NCBI GenBank assembly: GCA_014607495.2
Contig: CP053152.1
Location: 6,510,001 to 6,574,000, forward strand
Direction: 5' to 3'
DNA length: 64,000 nucleotides
Origin: Carposina sasakii
Taxonomy: Eukaryota > Arthropoda > Insecta > Lepidoptera > Carposinidae
Shown here: positions 35,197-47,243 of the stretch, one piece after another
Position numbering within the stretch: position 1 is the stretch's first letter
Layout: each line of letters starts with the position of its first letter
Notes under the pieces: generated by a model
Database searches by the model: none
Told to the model about the DNA's origin: nothing
The model's input: only the letters and a program-made list of their open reading frames with translations
Program-made: the position numbers and the translations under genes

Positions 35197-36448
35197 AATT
35201 TATTTAATGTACGAATTTTAATGTTGTAAAATTATCACTTAGCTCAGAAAGCACGTAATATCGCTGTTCCTGCGCCTGTTTTCTCTCCAGTTGTGTCGGC
35301 TTTCCGCCTTATCGGAATATGAGAGTGTTGGAATAGAGAGTGCATCTGTGTCTTCTCAGACACTTTTTCGCCATATTATATCCTGCGCACCTCGGTAATC
35401 TCCGTAGAGATCGGCTGTCTTGACTGTAATACGGTCAGAGACATTTTTAGACCATCTCCATCGTATTCTTTCTTCATGGGTATAGGGGTCGTTTCATCAC
35501 TACCAGAATATAACGGGCCTATTTCAACACCGCACGTATGACACGTGTGCGGAACAAATCTGATCAAGGCCTCTTAACTCTACGCAATATTAGAAAACCG
35601 TAGTTGCTTAGAAAAGGGCACTGTAAACACACAAATTGTTTTGGCATCCAACCATTATTCTGTATCATGGGTAATTAGGTACACACTTTTCATCTTTCGT
35701 CATAAAAAAGTTAAATACACATGTACTATAATACCAGAATTTACGGATATTTATTAAAATAAGAATTATGTACTTCGAAATGTAATACTCTGTAATAATG
35801 CCTATAGACTTTCATTGAGTAAGATATCCCGAGACATGGTAACAAGGTAGTCCTTGGCCTCGCCTCGCAATACCTCAGGGCGTTTGCCCCCACATCAACA
35901 CAAACCTGTCAGCAAAGACGTGTTGAGGAAAGATTAGGGCCATAAAAGCCCCTTCATATTATGACGCGAGTACTCGACAATATGCTCACGAAGCTTCTAA
36001 AAAGAGCAGCTCGACAGTGGTGCGACACGTCATGATTATTGTCTCTGCCGCGCTCTGGTACCAAAATGATTGCTATTTAATGTGAAGTAGCTCTAAAGGT
36101 CGGCCAAACGCGACCCCTCATAATTCCAGCTTGAGAGATCATGTTTATTTAGCTTTTAAATCCCAATGCTCCAATTTTGCCAAGTTTAATTTCTTAGTGA
36201 TTGTTTTGAGAATGAAGCCATTAGCCTCCGTTCGGGATGAAACTCTCCGATATTTACGGTCAATTAGATGTTTGGCGACTTTTGAACGGGGTATGCAAAC
36301 GACCTCCTTTACAAGTTTAATTTGATATTACATATAGACGTTTTCTTGTTTGTGTACTTAATACGGAAAGTTTAATCGGATAAGATACATTCCCGATTTT
36401 GTGACTGTGTTTTGTGCTATGGTGAATTATCATATTTAGAATGGTGCG

Positions 36449-36503
36449 ATGTTGTTAATTATTAATAAAGTTATTAATAAAGAAATAGAAAAAATGTTGT
36501 TAA
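36449..36503 (-). mobile_element. 35-bp SINE S1 tail insertion with 10-bp target duplication
   Basis: ATGTTGTTAA occurs at 36449-36458 and again at 36494-36503. Between them are 35 bases made of TTATTAATAAAG twice plus AAATAGAAAAA, the complement of the S1 3' tail. Copy 1 (near 2600-2610) has one copy of the target word and no insert. This is an extremely 5'-truncated retrotransposition, or its remnant. Confidence 0.8.
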
Positions 36504-36978
36504 TATCAAGTCTTCGTATTTCTGAATAAGTAAGTTACCTTACTTTAGACACTTAACAAATATTCAGCGTTTCGTTGTACTCCATACAATGATGTATTTA
36601 GTACCTAAAAACTTGCTATTGTACATGTAAGTTTTTATTCAGGTACCCACCTATATTATTATATAGAGCCTACATACAAGTTGTATTAAAGGATGATTAT
36701 TTTGAAAACAAAGCCTATATCTGTAGAATCGATATGGATGCTAATAAATACAACCTAACCCAATGCATCAAAAAGTCCATTAATAATTTACCATTTTAAA
36801 AGAACAGGTGGAGTGTACGTTGACAGCGGCACACAATCCAATCTCATGCATTGCTAAACCACAATCCCATATCATTTGATTTTCCAATATCGAGCCAACT
36901 CCACGCGGAACCTGCAATATAATGAGGAACTTCTAACAAATGGAATAAAAACAGGGTGTAACAAGCGAAATGCTGTAA

Positions 36979-37070
36979 TATAAAATTATTAATAAAGAAA
37001 ATGGAAAAAATTCTTCACCCGAGTGGGAATCGAACCCACGACCACTGCAAACCGTGCCAGCCGCTATAAA
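36979..37070 (-). mobile_element. tRNA-like repeat S1, truncated (copy 2)
   Basis: Counterpart of the S1 fragment at 3102-3193, with the same truncation next to a short inverted-repeat element. Confidence 0.8.
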
Positions 37071-37193
37071 TATAGCCCACTATAGAGAATGTATCACATC
37101 ACATGTTTATTTTTCTAGATAGTATGGATAAATTTATAAAAAGAACTCAGAACTATAAACATAATTATGATAGGTTCTCTATAGTGGGCTATA
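37071..37193. mobile_element. Short inverted-repeat element (MITE), copy 2
   Basis: Counterpart of 3194-3316 with the same 19-bp perfect termini. Confidence 0.8.
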
Positions 37194-38543
37194 GTAATAT
37201 AGTAGACTCAAACTTCAATAACAATAAACCTTAGAAAAAATGTCTAATTGCGGCTACATAGGTACATATTTTCTTCTAAGTCCTTCACGAAAGCTGTATT
37301 TTATTGCAAACACTACTGGTAGCTACGTTACCAAGTAAAAGTACAATGGCAAATTTGGCCAATCATGAAGAGATAAAATAAGAAAACCTTTTACAGCAAA
37401 ACGTAATCCGAGGTATTGTTTTCTAGCCAAATAGCAATCGCTCACTGCCTCGAGACTCTATTTCTGTATAATGTCTAATTAACTATAGACATATCCAATT
37501 GGGGCTAGACGTTTTCTTAAGCGCCCTAAATTAGTGATAAAATAACGTTACCCTAATACCGATTCTATACTTGAGACCGATTCAAGAATAGACAAGTGTC
37601 CCTCAAAATATTTCTTATTTCTACATTTGTTTGGACTAATATCTAAAAACATAGGTAATGGCGCATATACTATCAGTTGATACTTTTTACTGTGTATAAG
37701 TTAGCAGTTGTATAAGGTACCCCTAGGAGTCAACATTTGACTGATTTCAACGGCCACTTCAGCTGATGTCCAGTGCTAGACTACGTAGGTAATGTTTGTA
37801 TACACCTACCAACAGAACAGATCAATTCAAGAAATCGAGAAGAAGAAATCACGCATAGCTCGGTTATAATTTTGTTCTAATCAGCTGTTCATGGCTTCAA
37901 AATATTAGTCAGGTGTCGGATTTTCACAAGTGTTTAGGCTAATGCGATGGCTGGCCATTAGTATTGCGAATCGGGCTCTATTTTACATATATAAGGTCCG
38001 TATTTCGGTCAAAGCGACCAATCTCTACGGAGATTAGCCAGGTCCGCATGTGATATTATCTACGAATCTGAAATTGGCTCTCGGGGCTCGTTATAATGAA
38101 ATTATGATATCATTTTGGAAGGAATTTCGAAATTGCTAAAGTTTGTATGTGTTAGGAAGATGAATTATTATGTGATTTCCAATTTGATTACAATTCTGTT
38201 GATAAGAACAAGCTGATAATAATCGTGTAGGCTGACGACTGTTCGAACATACGTTTGATATAAAATTAGAATTTTGTTGAACAGTTTAGGAATCCTAATT
38301 AAAAAAGATAAAACTAGATTTCACTGTAGGACAAGCACGAACTTTTTGACGATTCAAAATGTAATCCCCACGTTGTCAAAATTCATAAACTTTTCTTTCA
38401 TGACTGTACATACTGTTCGGGTAGCCGGGCATGATGAAACTATAAATTTTCTTACTATTAGGTCTCACATGATAGCTCAATAGCCTTTCATTTGAAGGAC
38501 GTATGTTCGAGCCTAGTCATTAAATTTATTTCGTATTCGGATT

Positions 38544-38666
38544 TAATAATAATAATAATTTAATAATTCATTTATTTGGCCAAAATAATATTTTTACATT
38601 ACATAGTTTGCTCTCTAGCCCCACACTAGGATATCCTGTGTCGTGGGAACTAGTGACTTCCTATGG
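38544..38666 (-). mobile_element. LINE 3' end (copy 2)
   Basis: Counterpart of the LINE 3' UTR fragment at 4668-4790. Confidence 0.6.
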
Positions 38667-38707
38667 TTTTGTAATTCTAGATCCATAAATACAAAAATAC
38701 AAAAAAG

Positions 38708-38749
38708 AGTAACATTTTTGCTACATTGAAATGTAGCAAAAATGTTACT
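38708..38749. repeat. Perfect 19-bp snap-back palindrome (copy 2)
   Basis: Same hairpin as 4832-4873, arms 38708-38726 and 38731-38749, loop TGAA. Confidence 0.9.
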
Positions 38750-39543
38750 TAGTTCGTGCCACAGAATGGACGTAAAACCGTTGGTCCTGCACCTGATTTA
38801 ATTCCTGTCGTGTCGGCTTTCCGTCTTATCAGTATATTTGAGTGAATGAATAGAGAGTGTACCTATGTTTGCGTACATACTGGTGCACTATAAAATCTCT
38901 TGCGCAGTTTACTAATCTCCGTGAAAGTAATACGGACGGACGGACGGAGACATTAATGTTAACAGGTGGATTAAGCAGGACTGACAGGCAGACAGGTTCC
39001 TTACATACTGTCAAACCATAAAAATAGCAATGCTAAAAACAATGAATATTTCATAATTGACTGAAGATTGAAATTACTTTGAAAATGAAGCTCTTTGGTT
39101 AATTAAAGAAATCGGCCCTCAGTAGATACATCAAACGTCTCTCATACAGAAAAATCACTCCGAACTTAGTTCGTTAGCTGATACTTTAACATTTATTAGT
39201 GAGTTCTCAAACTTTGGGAGGCTTAAATATAGACTTTCATAATTATAATTATTTATATTTATAAAACACTAGCACCCGCCCGTTTATATTTGTCCCACCG
39301 TCAAGCCTCACTTTCTACTACACAAGACTACACCCCGTAATTTTGATTATATGTTGTCTATCTGTCATCATTCACTCTGAAAGCAATGGGTATTTCCCAG
39401 TTAATAATATTAATATGTTAATTTTTTTATTTACCTCTTCACACTTTATTTATCCAACCAATTTTCTTGAAATTTTATGTACATAGTTATTATACTATGT
39501 TGGGATTGCGGAGTACATGGGCTTCTTTATATATATAAGTCTA

Positions 39544-39780
39544 AGGTCGCACTACGGCAAAACCGCCGCGGTTTTTAACCGCCTGACTTTGTGACTCAAG
39601 GAAACCAATCGAAGTGGCCGGACTGACGATTTTTTTCCGCGACTGATTTTAAAACCGCCTTTTGTTACATGGCTAGCGGGCAAAAACCGCGCAAAATTTT
39701 TAGATTTTAACCGCAGAGTGTGCGTCTCGAGCGGTTACGCGGTTAACCGTTTGCGTGGAAAAAAAACCGTAGTGCAGCCT
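39544..39780. mobile_element. MITE family E (copy 2)
   Basis: Counterpart of 5667-5903 with the same GCACTACGG inverted termini. Confidence 0.65.
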
Positions 39781-40397
39781 GGCACTAATATATAAAAATC
39801 TCGTGTCGCGGTGTTTGTTACCAAGCTCCTCCGAAACTCTTGAGCGATTTTCATAAAATTTTATATTCGGTAGGTCTGAGAATAAGCCGTGAACTATTTT
39901 TATACCCCTTCCATACAATTAATAAGCGATATCCACGCGGGCCGTAGGCAACGGCTAGTAGAAATATAAAGGACATAATATGTAATAATAGTAATATTAT
40001 ATTGAGCGAAAAAATATGTTTTTATAACCTTTTATATGCTCACATTCTTTACTCGTTCAAATACAATATTTTTACTACCTAGATGCGGAGTAGGGAGTCT
40101 AATTATTAACATAAATACCTAAGTAGGTTCATTACACATAAGTACCTAATGTGTGCTAAAATATTAGCAAAAAAACACATGACGTGAGCAAATTAGTAGA
40201 TAGTTATAACATTCTACAAACTTTAATCACGCGAATACCTCATTTGTAATCCAGCTAGCTGAATAAGGGAGGATTTTTGACCTAGTTAACGCCTCTAAAT
40301 TTAAATTTAGGTTAGTATGTAAATACAAGATATGTAATTAACATATCAACTCATTACTATGTAGAGAATGTAGAAAAAAAATCACTTAAAACGTATA

Positions 40398-40782
40398 CAG
40401 GGTGTTTTTTCGTCGCCACCATTAACGAAGGGTACGTACTCTATACATCAAATAAAGTAAGTTTATGCCAAAAAAAAATGCTGGGAAATGATGTAATTTT
40501 TTTTAAAAAAAAATTTTCAATTACTTAATCGGACGAAATTTGTAGTTTCCAGTGTTTATGCTAGTTTTTTCATAGACAGATATTAATGATTTCTCGTGAA
40601 AAAATCTTGCTACGCGCGTCAATGTGCATTTATGCAGAAAAACGCAGTCTATTTACTCAACTTTGGACCCTAATATTTTGGAAACTAGACACTTCCCAGG
40701 TATGCTTCCATGGAGAAAAAAGATCGTGACGATGAGGAGATTCCGTAGTTTTCGGGAATGTTGACGACCAAAAATCATCCTG
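40398..40782 (+). mobile_element. MITE family A (copy 2 of 6521-6906)
   Basis: Counterpart of 6521-6906, nearly identical, with one base changed in the right terminus (CATCCTG instead of CACCCTG). Confidence 0.85.
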
Positions 40783-41094
40783 TATATCTACTTACATACA
40801 ACTACATATAGGTACATATCTACACAAACGACTGTGTTCCGGTGGGATAGCTAGAAAGAACTGCAGGATCATAAAGGAGATCCTAGAACCACGTTAAAAA
40901 AATACTTAAGAATATGAAATTAATGAAAGAACCTAGGTACATACATACTTAACTCACATTTATTTTGTAGTTGTAATTTTAGTACGTAGATAGTATTTAA
41001 AATCAATTTGATTATAAAGAATATTGGAAAAATTTATATAAAGCTACCATGTGATTCACATTAAATATCTACCTATAGATAGAACATACGATAT

Positions 41095-41989
41095 CCGTGG
41101 CGGAGGTATCGGGCGACTCGGGCCACAACAAACTCGGACCGCGGTCCGAGTCCCCCGAATACATTTTTCGTCCGGTCGACTCGGACCACATACCAAATTC
41201 AATTAACTTCAAGCACAGTTAACAGAAAAACCTGTTTGGATTTTATTTTACGTTGTACTAGTAGCCGCCCATGACTTGGTCTTCGTAAAGTAGGATTACG
41301 TAGCAGCATTCCACCCGTGAAAAGCCGGAGCGAGTCGCTAGTTATAATAAACCTTCTGTTAGCGCCTATGCTAACAACGATAGCAAATCTTAGAAGCCTC
41401 GGAAGTCTTCTACCTGACATTCGACTTTTGACAGCTGTCTACTTTCAACCTGCGACAGATCATCCTCTGTGTGGTGCACGAAATTAAATAAATTGCAATA
41501 ACTACTGTACAGGATTGTGGCACAAATATACGTGTAGACTCTAAACATCTTTTATTATGTCCGCTGAGACACCTTCCTCTCGAATCACGATATCTATAAA
41601 ATATTCCACATAATCCGTTGGATGCACGGTTTCGAAACCGACATAAAGACTGATTTTATGTTATACTAGCGATCGGCCCCGGCTTTGCACGGCTGTAATG
41701 CCCTTTCACGTGGACAAAGTCCTGGACTATCGCTATAGAAAAGTTGTTTTTAGACTTTCTAACCTAACCTAAATAAAAACATTATTGAATAGATTTGTTT
41801 TATTTCTAACACTTTTTATCTTAACTGTAGGTACTTAAAATTAGTAAGTACATAAGCAATGGATTTGTGTGGTTAAACTTTACGAGTGGTCCGAGTCGCC
41901 TGACAAAATAAATAAATCAAAACGAATCGGCCAACTAGGACCGCGGTCCGAGATAAGCAGCGGTCCGAGTCGCCCGAAACCTCCCGTGG
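41095..41989. mobile_element. Inverted-repeat element family F (copy 2)
   Basis: Counterpart of 7219-8113 with the same termini and CGGTCCGAG subterminal repeats. Confidence 0.7.
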
Positions 41990-42320
41990 TGATACTATTA
42001 AAGATATAGTAGGTAGATAAGTAGTATGAGAACTACGTACTTACCTACCTTACCTACCTACTATGTACAATGGGTATTCTTACCTCAGAGTACACTAATG
42101 AATATAAAATTAATAACGACATTTTATAAAATCACTTTGATATCAAACCCAATTACGAATATTAAAAAGGTCTAAGGGCGCTCTCACCTCTACTTCCCTC
42201 CTCCATATCTCTCTGACGCGAGACTAAATGGATATAACCGTGGCGCAAATACATATAGTACAGGTGTTTTGGCAACGTTTGTTCATTAATTAGGCCCCGT
42301 TATTTTCTAATTTTTTTTTT

Positions 42321-42374
42321 AAGGAAAATACCTTGTGATTTGCGATTGTCTGCAAATCACAACGTATTTTCCTT
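42321..42374. repeat. Hairpin (copy 2)
   Basis: Counterpart of 8445-8497. The left arm here reads AAGGAAAATAC, an exact match to the right arm apart from a bulge between the two stem blocks. Confidence 0.75.
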
Positions 42375-42424
42375 TCAACTGAACATTTTTGGTTATGGTT
42401 GGGTTTTGGTTTGGCTGTGACATT

Positions 42425-42718
42425 TTAACTGCATTTTTGTAATTCTAACGTCTTGCTATTAGTAAAACGTTGTAAAAATTTGGCGCAATAAGAAACGACA
42501 TGACGTTTTTGGTTTAGTTTTGGTAAATGCGTGCAATAATACCGCCATTTCCCGCCACCTAATTCGGTAGTTTGCTTATAGATAACACTATCAATATGCT
42601 TGTACATTGAGTAACAGAACAAGCAGCTCTCCTTTGCATCAGCTCCATGAGGTATCGGCTCATAGTATGGAGTAGGATCTATGACCAAGGCAATTCGATT
42701 TCGCTTCTCGATTGGCAC
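42425..42718 (-). CDS. Short ORF of unknown function, doubtful (copy 2)
   Basis: 97 codons; counterpart of 8567-8839. The first ~70 residues are the same, then a one-base T-run difference gives an unrelated C-terminus. Probably not a gene. Confidence 0.15.
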   Translation of the reverse strand: MPIEKRNRIALVIDPTPYYEPIPHGADAKESCLFCYSMYKHIDSVIYKQTTELGGGKWRYYCTHLPKLNQKRHVVSYCAKFLQRFTNSKTLELQKCS

Positions 42719-42752
42719 GTGACGAGACTAATAATCTATACTTGCTATTATA

Positions 42753-43104
42753 CATGATGTTTTTTCGTTGCCACCCTTAACGAAGGGTACGTACTTTATC
42801 CATCAAATAAAGTAAGTTTATGCCAAAAAAAAGCTGGGAAACGATGTAATTTTTTACAATTTTTTTTATCACTTGATCGGGCGAAATTTATAGTGTCCGG
42901 TGTTTTTTTTGTTTCTCGTGAAAAAATCTTACCACGCGCATCTTTGTGCATTTATGCTAATAAACGCAGTCTATTTATTAAACTTTGGACCATAATATAT
43001 TGGGAACTAGACACTTCCCAGGTATGTTTACATGGAGAAAAATGATCGTGAAAATGAGGAGATTCCGTAGTATTCGGACACGTTGACGACCAAAAAACAC
43101 CATG
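42753..43104 (+). mobile_element. MITE family A, older copy (block copy 2)
   Basis: Counterpart of 8874-9212. It keeps about a dozen bases near 42997 that are missing from the first block. Confidence 0.8.
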
Positions 43105-44392
43105 TATAAACATTGGTTAGAGCATGGGTAGCCGAAACTGCAGGAAGCCGAAAGGTCGATTTATAGAAGTCGAACACCGCTTAAGCGTCATTCGTAGTTG
43201 GTGCTACGAACTACGAATCTGCTACGACGAGTATGAAAATGTCGAAATATTATCGGTGTTATTAAAAAACCGATTCTAAAATTAAACACCCATTAAAAAT
43301 TACTTTTGAAAGAAAAATATGTGGAGTAACCTTTATATTTAGGCAGTGTTTAGCGTTAACATTGTCTAAATTGTTTTTGTAATGTCTAATTTGTTTATTG
43401 CAGGCAGTAATTTTGCACTATGTATAACGAAAAATTATCACTACAGTTTTGTGCTATCATTCCGGTGAAAAATCTACTTGGAAAGAAAGTAGAGTCGTGA
43501 ACAAATTTTCCTAGAAGTTTTCAGTAGCTCCTTGTATAAACATACCATTTTGCTAGGTACAGGTGAACATGCCACCTGATTAAATAAAGCTTTTTCATTG
43601 TTTCGATGATCCGAAAAACTCCAATTTGCCGTAATACGTAACAAAAGACGGTAAAAAAAGTCACACGATTGGTTTCGAATTGATCGTTAATCTATTGGGA
43701 AATAATTCGCTTTCGAAGCGCATTTAGTGATTTACACAGTCGCGTAGCTACCTATTGTGAAAAGTGCGCTCTACATCGTGTGACTGATAAACTGGACGCG
43801 TAATTTATTCCATTAAGCTCGCCCAAAACCGTTTAATTGTTTAAAAGTAATTAATTAACTTTGAGGTTATTTATCATCGCCAAGTTTGTTACGAATTCGT
43901 CACAACGCTTCACCTTAAATGGTAAGTTTCGGTATAATTAGCCTTAGAAACTCAAAGCTTGAAATACTTATATACAATGACGCGTATAAAAGCTTAAAAA
44001 TAAGTCTGGGAAACTTTGATTCAAAGAAAGCAAAAGTCACGTTTCAATGCTATTTAATCTTTTGTTTCACAGCGCTATAAATAACTGTCGTACTGTTTAT
44101 AATTAACGAAAAATCTTATTTCCAATTTCAGTACTAGAGATGATAAAGAATTTCAACATATCGAAATTTTGTATGAAAACAATTGAAGATTAAAATCTGT
44201 TAAGATTGGTTATTGAAATTGGCTGTTAGTGACTATCAATATTTGATTTAGATGATGAATGAAGATACTGTTGATGGTGGTCTATCTAAACTATTTATCT
44301 GAATAAGTAGAACTTATAGAAGTGGGAGAGAATACCTACATCATACCTACGAGTATACCCAAATGTTTTTTTAGGAAAGATTGTTTGTCGCT

Positions 44393-44658
44393 ATACAGAG
44401 TGTAACAAAAGAGGTATGTTTAGCGAAAAGCAATGTAAATAGCCCACTAAAAGGAACCTACCCACAAAATTTCAGACTCGAAATCACATGTTCATTTTTC
44501 CAATTAGTATGGAGAATTCTTAAACAACTCAGGAATGTTCATACAATCTTGAAAAATAAACATGTGATTTTGAGTCTCAAATTTTGGAATTAGGTTCTCT
44601 ACATTGGGCTATTTACTTAGGTATTCGCTTAACATACCCTTTCTGTTATACCCTGTAT
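44393..44658. mobile_element. Fold-back MITE family C (copy 2)
   Basis: Counterpart of 10499-10764. Confidence 0.8.
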
Positions 44659-44871
44659 ATCTAGGTACACCATAAATAAATCTACTACACTAAGGTGAAC
44701 GTGTGGGTTTGTTCCACCTCACGTTGTCTTTTAAGTCTCTTGGATTTAAGTAAAAAACCGTGTAACCGAGCCTTGTAGTCACTTTGACTATTTTTACGAT
44801 TTTATACTATCCACTTGGGCCCCATTCCAATCGATACCTACTCATCCATACGTTAGTAACTACAACTATCT

Positions 44872-45061
44872 GCCCCCTTATTACCTAACTAGCAAAAGGA
44901 AAGCGATAGCGAAAATTGTACAAAAATCGCTGATTGTTTGTCAAATTCATATTACGTAAAATGAATTTCAAAGGAACTTTGACATTTCAAGCCGAATATT
45001 GTACAATTTTCGCTATCGCTTTGCTTCGGCTTTGCTATTTCTTTTATGTAATCAGGGGGCC
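44872..45061. mobile_element. Small fold-back element (copy 2)
   Basis: Counterpart of 10979-11167 with the same 24-bp arms. Confidence 0.65.
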
Positions 45062-45269
45062 GTTCTTCGTGTGACTTAAACATCGGATAAGAAAGGGTTT
45101 CCCGAAATTCCCATAGGAACGGGTAAAACGATAATTCTTAAGTTTACACGGAGAAAGTCATGGGAATCCGCTATTATAATAATTGTGTAAGATTGTATTT
45201 ACATAATGAATAACGAAATATATTTAACGTTGATAAATTTATTTAACAAAGCTAAAATATCAAATTATA

Positions 45270-45695
45270 CAGGGTGTTTGTGACAGCCTGGTAAATATTG
45301 ATATGGCGACTTCAGACCATGATTAAGAGGCTAAAACCACTGGAAATTTTTGCAGGAAAAATTACAAAATTTTTCGACGTTATTTTTCATATTTTGAGAA
45401 AAAAATATATGTTATTTGTATATGTAAGCCATAGATTAATGCCTTAGTAAAATTATACCTCTGGATGATTTAAAAAAAAGCGCTCAAAAAAGTCAATTAA
45501 CTGATCAATCAACAATGTATCACACAACAGCCAATAAGCCTATTTAATTAGTCACAGCCGCAATCAATCCAATTGGCGAGGTAAGCAAACATTGCGGCTA
45601 ATCAAATTAAGAATGCAGGAAATATGCGAATAATAACACTGTCGTACAACTCAAAACAATGGTACTTGCTCAGTATTTTAATATTATAGTAGTAT
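45270..45695 (+). mobile_element. MITE family B, right terminus lost
   Basis: Starts TA|CAGGGTGTTTGTGACAGCC and follows the family B interior to GTACTTGCTCAGTATTTTAA, the sequence just before the right terminus in 23409-24374. Instead of that terminus, the left end of another family B element begins at 45696. The first part lies in the duplicated block. Confidence 0.75.
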
Positions 45696-46306
45696 ACAGA
45701 GTGTGTGACAGCCAGGTAAATATTAATACCATAACTTCAGACCATGACTCTGAGTCGGAAAACACTGAAAATTTTCGCAGGAAAATTTCAATATTTTCCG
45801 TCATTTTTTCATATTTTGAGAAAAGTTTTTTATGTTTGTTTAATAAGGCCTTATATAATGACTTAAAAAATTAACCAAAAAAACTATTTAAAAAAAATAT
45901 GGCCTCAAAACATTTCAAAACCTGATCAACCCTAATGGAGAGTCACAGGTAATCCTAAAATAGCAATGTACCACAAAAAGACCAATAAGCCCTTTTAATT
46001 TGTCACAGAATCGCCCAATACAATTTGCGCAGAGAGCAAATATTACTGATAATCAAATCAAAAATAAATGACCACCTGTCACTACTAACCGAACTTATAC
46101 ATCTTAGCTATACCCTCAAAATTGGTCAAAAGTGGCACCATGTGGTCCTATCGACCCTTGGTGCTCTGCCTACCCCGTAAGGGATAGAGGCGTAATTATA
46201 TGTATGTAAATCAAAAATACATTTCCTGCGAGTAACTGTCCTATAACTCAACACAATGGCACTTGTTCAGAATTTCAGTATTTTCCTGGCTGTCACCCAC
46301 ACCCTG
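45696..46306 (+). mobile_element. MITE family B, second unit of a tandem, with nested SINE
   Basis: Starts CAGAGTGTGTGACAGCCAGG, ends CCTGGCTGTCACCCACACCCTG, followed by TA. It contains family B interior words (CAATAAGCCC, GAATCGCCC) and a SINE at 46067-46208. Confidence 0.8.
46067..46208 (+). mobile_element. SINE family S2 (TATG tail), nested
   Basis: 142 bases flanked by an 11-bp duplication AATCAAAAATA (46056-46066 and 46209-46219). The body has GTGGCACCATGTGGTCCTAT, TACCCCGTAAGGGATAGAGG and ends TTATATGTATGTAA. The same SINE occurs at 48474-48658. It interrupts a family B MITE, so it is younger. Confidence 0.85.
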
Positions 46307-46735
46307 TATAGTATTTATTTAATAATATTCGTACCAGGCAGTACCTATACAATCAGTATGTGTAAATTAAATTTGTTAGAATTTACGATTTACTAAAATA
46401 TTAATAACCGTATTTTACTTAACTGTTTCATACATATTAAGTATTTTAATACGTAGGTAAGTAACGTAGTACAAGATTTATAATAACACAGCAAATTTAA
46501 ATTACACAATGAATTATAGTGGGAAAATAAATGTGGATAATTTTAACCTGAGTGGAAAGAAATCCAAGAATAACTGAATAGGTAAGATAATATTATTTGT
46601 CAATTTAGTCCGAGCATACGCAGTACGTCTCTACGTTTATTAATATTTAAAAAAAAATCAATAAACCATTCCAAATACGACTTAATATCTACATTTTTGA
46701 TTATACTTTTAGTAACTATTAACAAATTTAATATT
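46307..46735. other. No recognisable feature
   Basis: AT-rich spacer between the family B composite and a LINE end. Confidence 0.5.
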
Positions 46736-46779
46736 TGTTGGTCCTTTTCAAGTTTATTAGATATCTACATTATAATGAT

Positions 46780-47243
46780 CTCAGTCTGGACACATTCTAT
46801 GCCCTCATATTTACTCGCCACCTATTCTACCCTTCTTGCCTATCTATAAATATAATAAAACCCATCGGGTGCCTGAGCGTAGTGCGGCGCTGTTCTCAAA
46901 CTCCTTCTTGGCCACGGCTGTTCGTCTCTGGAATAAGCTTCCGCTGGAGATACGAGAGTCTTCTGCGGCAGCGGTTTTTAAGTCAAGGGTGCAGAAATAC
47001 CACACGACGCTACAAAATGAGACATACGAGTAAGTAGTGTATATTGTGATTTGTCTTTGTCGGTGTAAGTAGTTCTTAAGTTATTTTATTTTTTTATCAA
47101 TGTTATTTGTTTTTATTGTACGGCCCTAAGCTTTTCTCCAGTAATTGGGTTAACTGGTAGAAAATGCTATATTGCATTAAGTTCGCCCATGTACCAAATT
47201 TTTTTGTGTGTACAATAAAGTATTTTATTATTATTATTATAAC
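46780..47243 (+). pseudogene. CR1/Jockey-like LINE C-terminus with (TTA)n tail
   Basis: The in-frame stretch 46836-47033 reads THRVPERSAALFSNSFLATA, VRLWNKLPLEIRESS and FKSRVQKYH, the C-terminal signature also seen in reverse at 27291-27699. The 3' UTR contains GGTTAACTGGTAGAAAATGC and GTACAATAAAGTA and ends in TTATTATTATTATT. A microsatellite tail rather than poly(A) suits CR1/L2-group elements. Only about 65 codons remain, strongly 5' truncated. Confidence 0.8.

Larger units (their letters stand above)
33880..45291. repeat. 11.4-kb duplicated block, copy 2
   Basis: Second copy of 1-11397. Differences from copy 1 include a 35-bp SINE-tail insertion (36459-36493), absence of 54 bases present at 1782-1835, extra bases near 34240 and 42997, and homopolymer length changes. 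Unlike copy 1 it runs on without a gap into the inverted-repeat composite at 45270-46306. Stretches of this copy not listed separately hold nothing more than their counterparts in copy 1. Confidence 0.95.
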
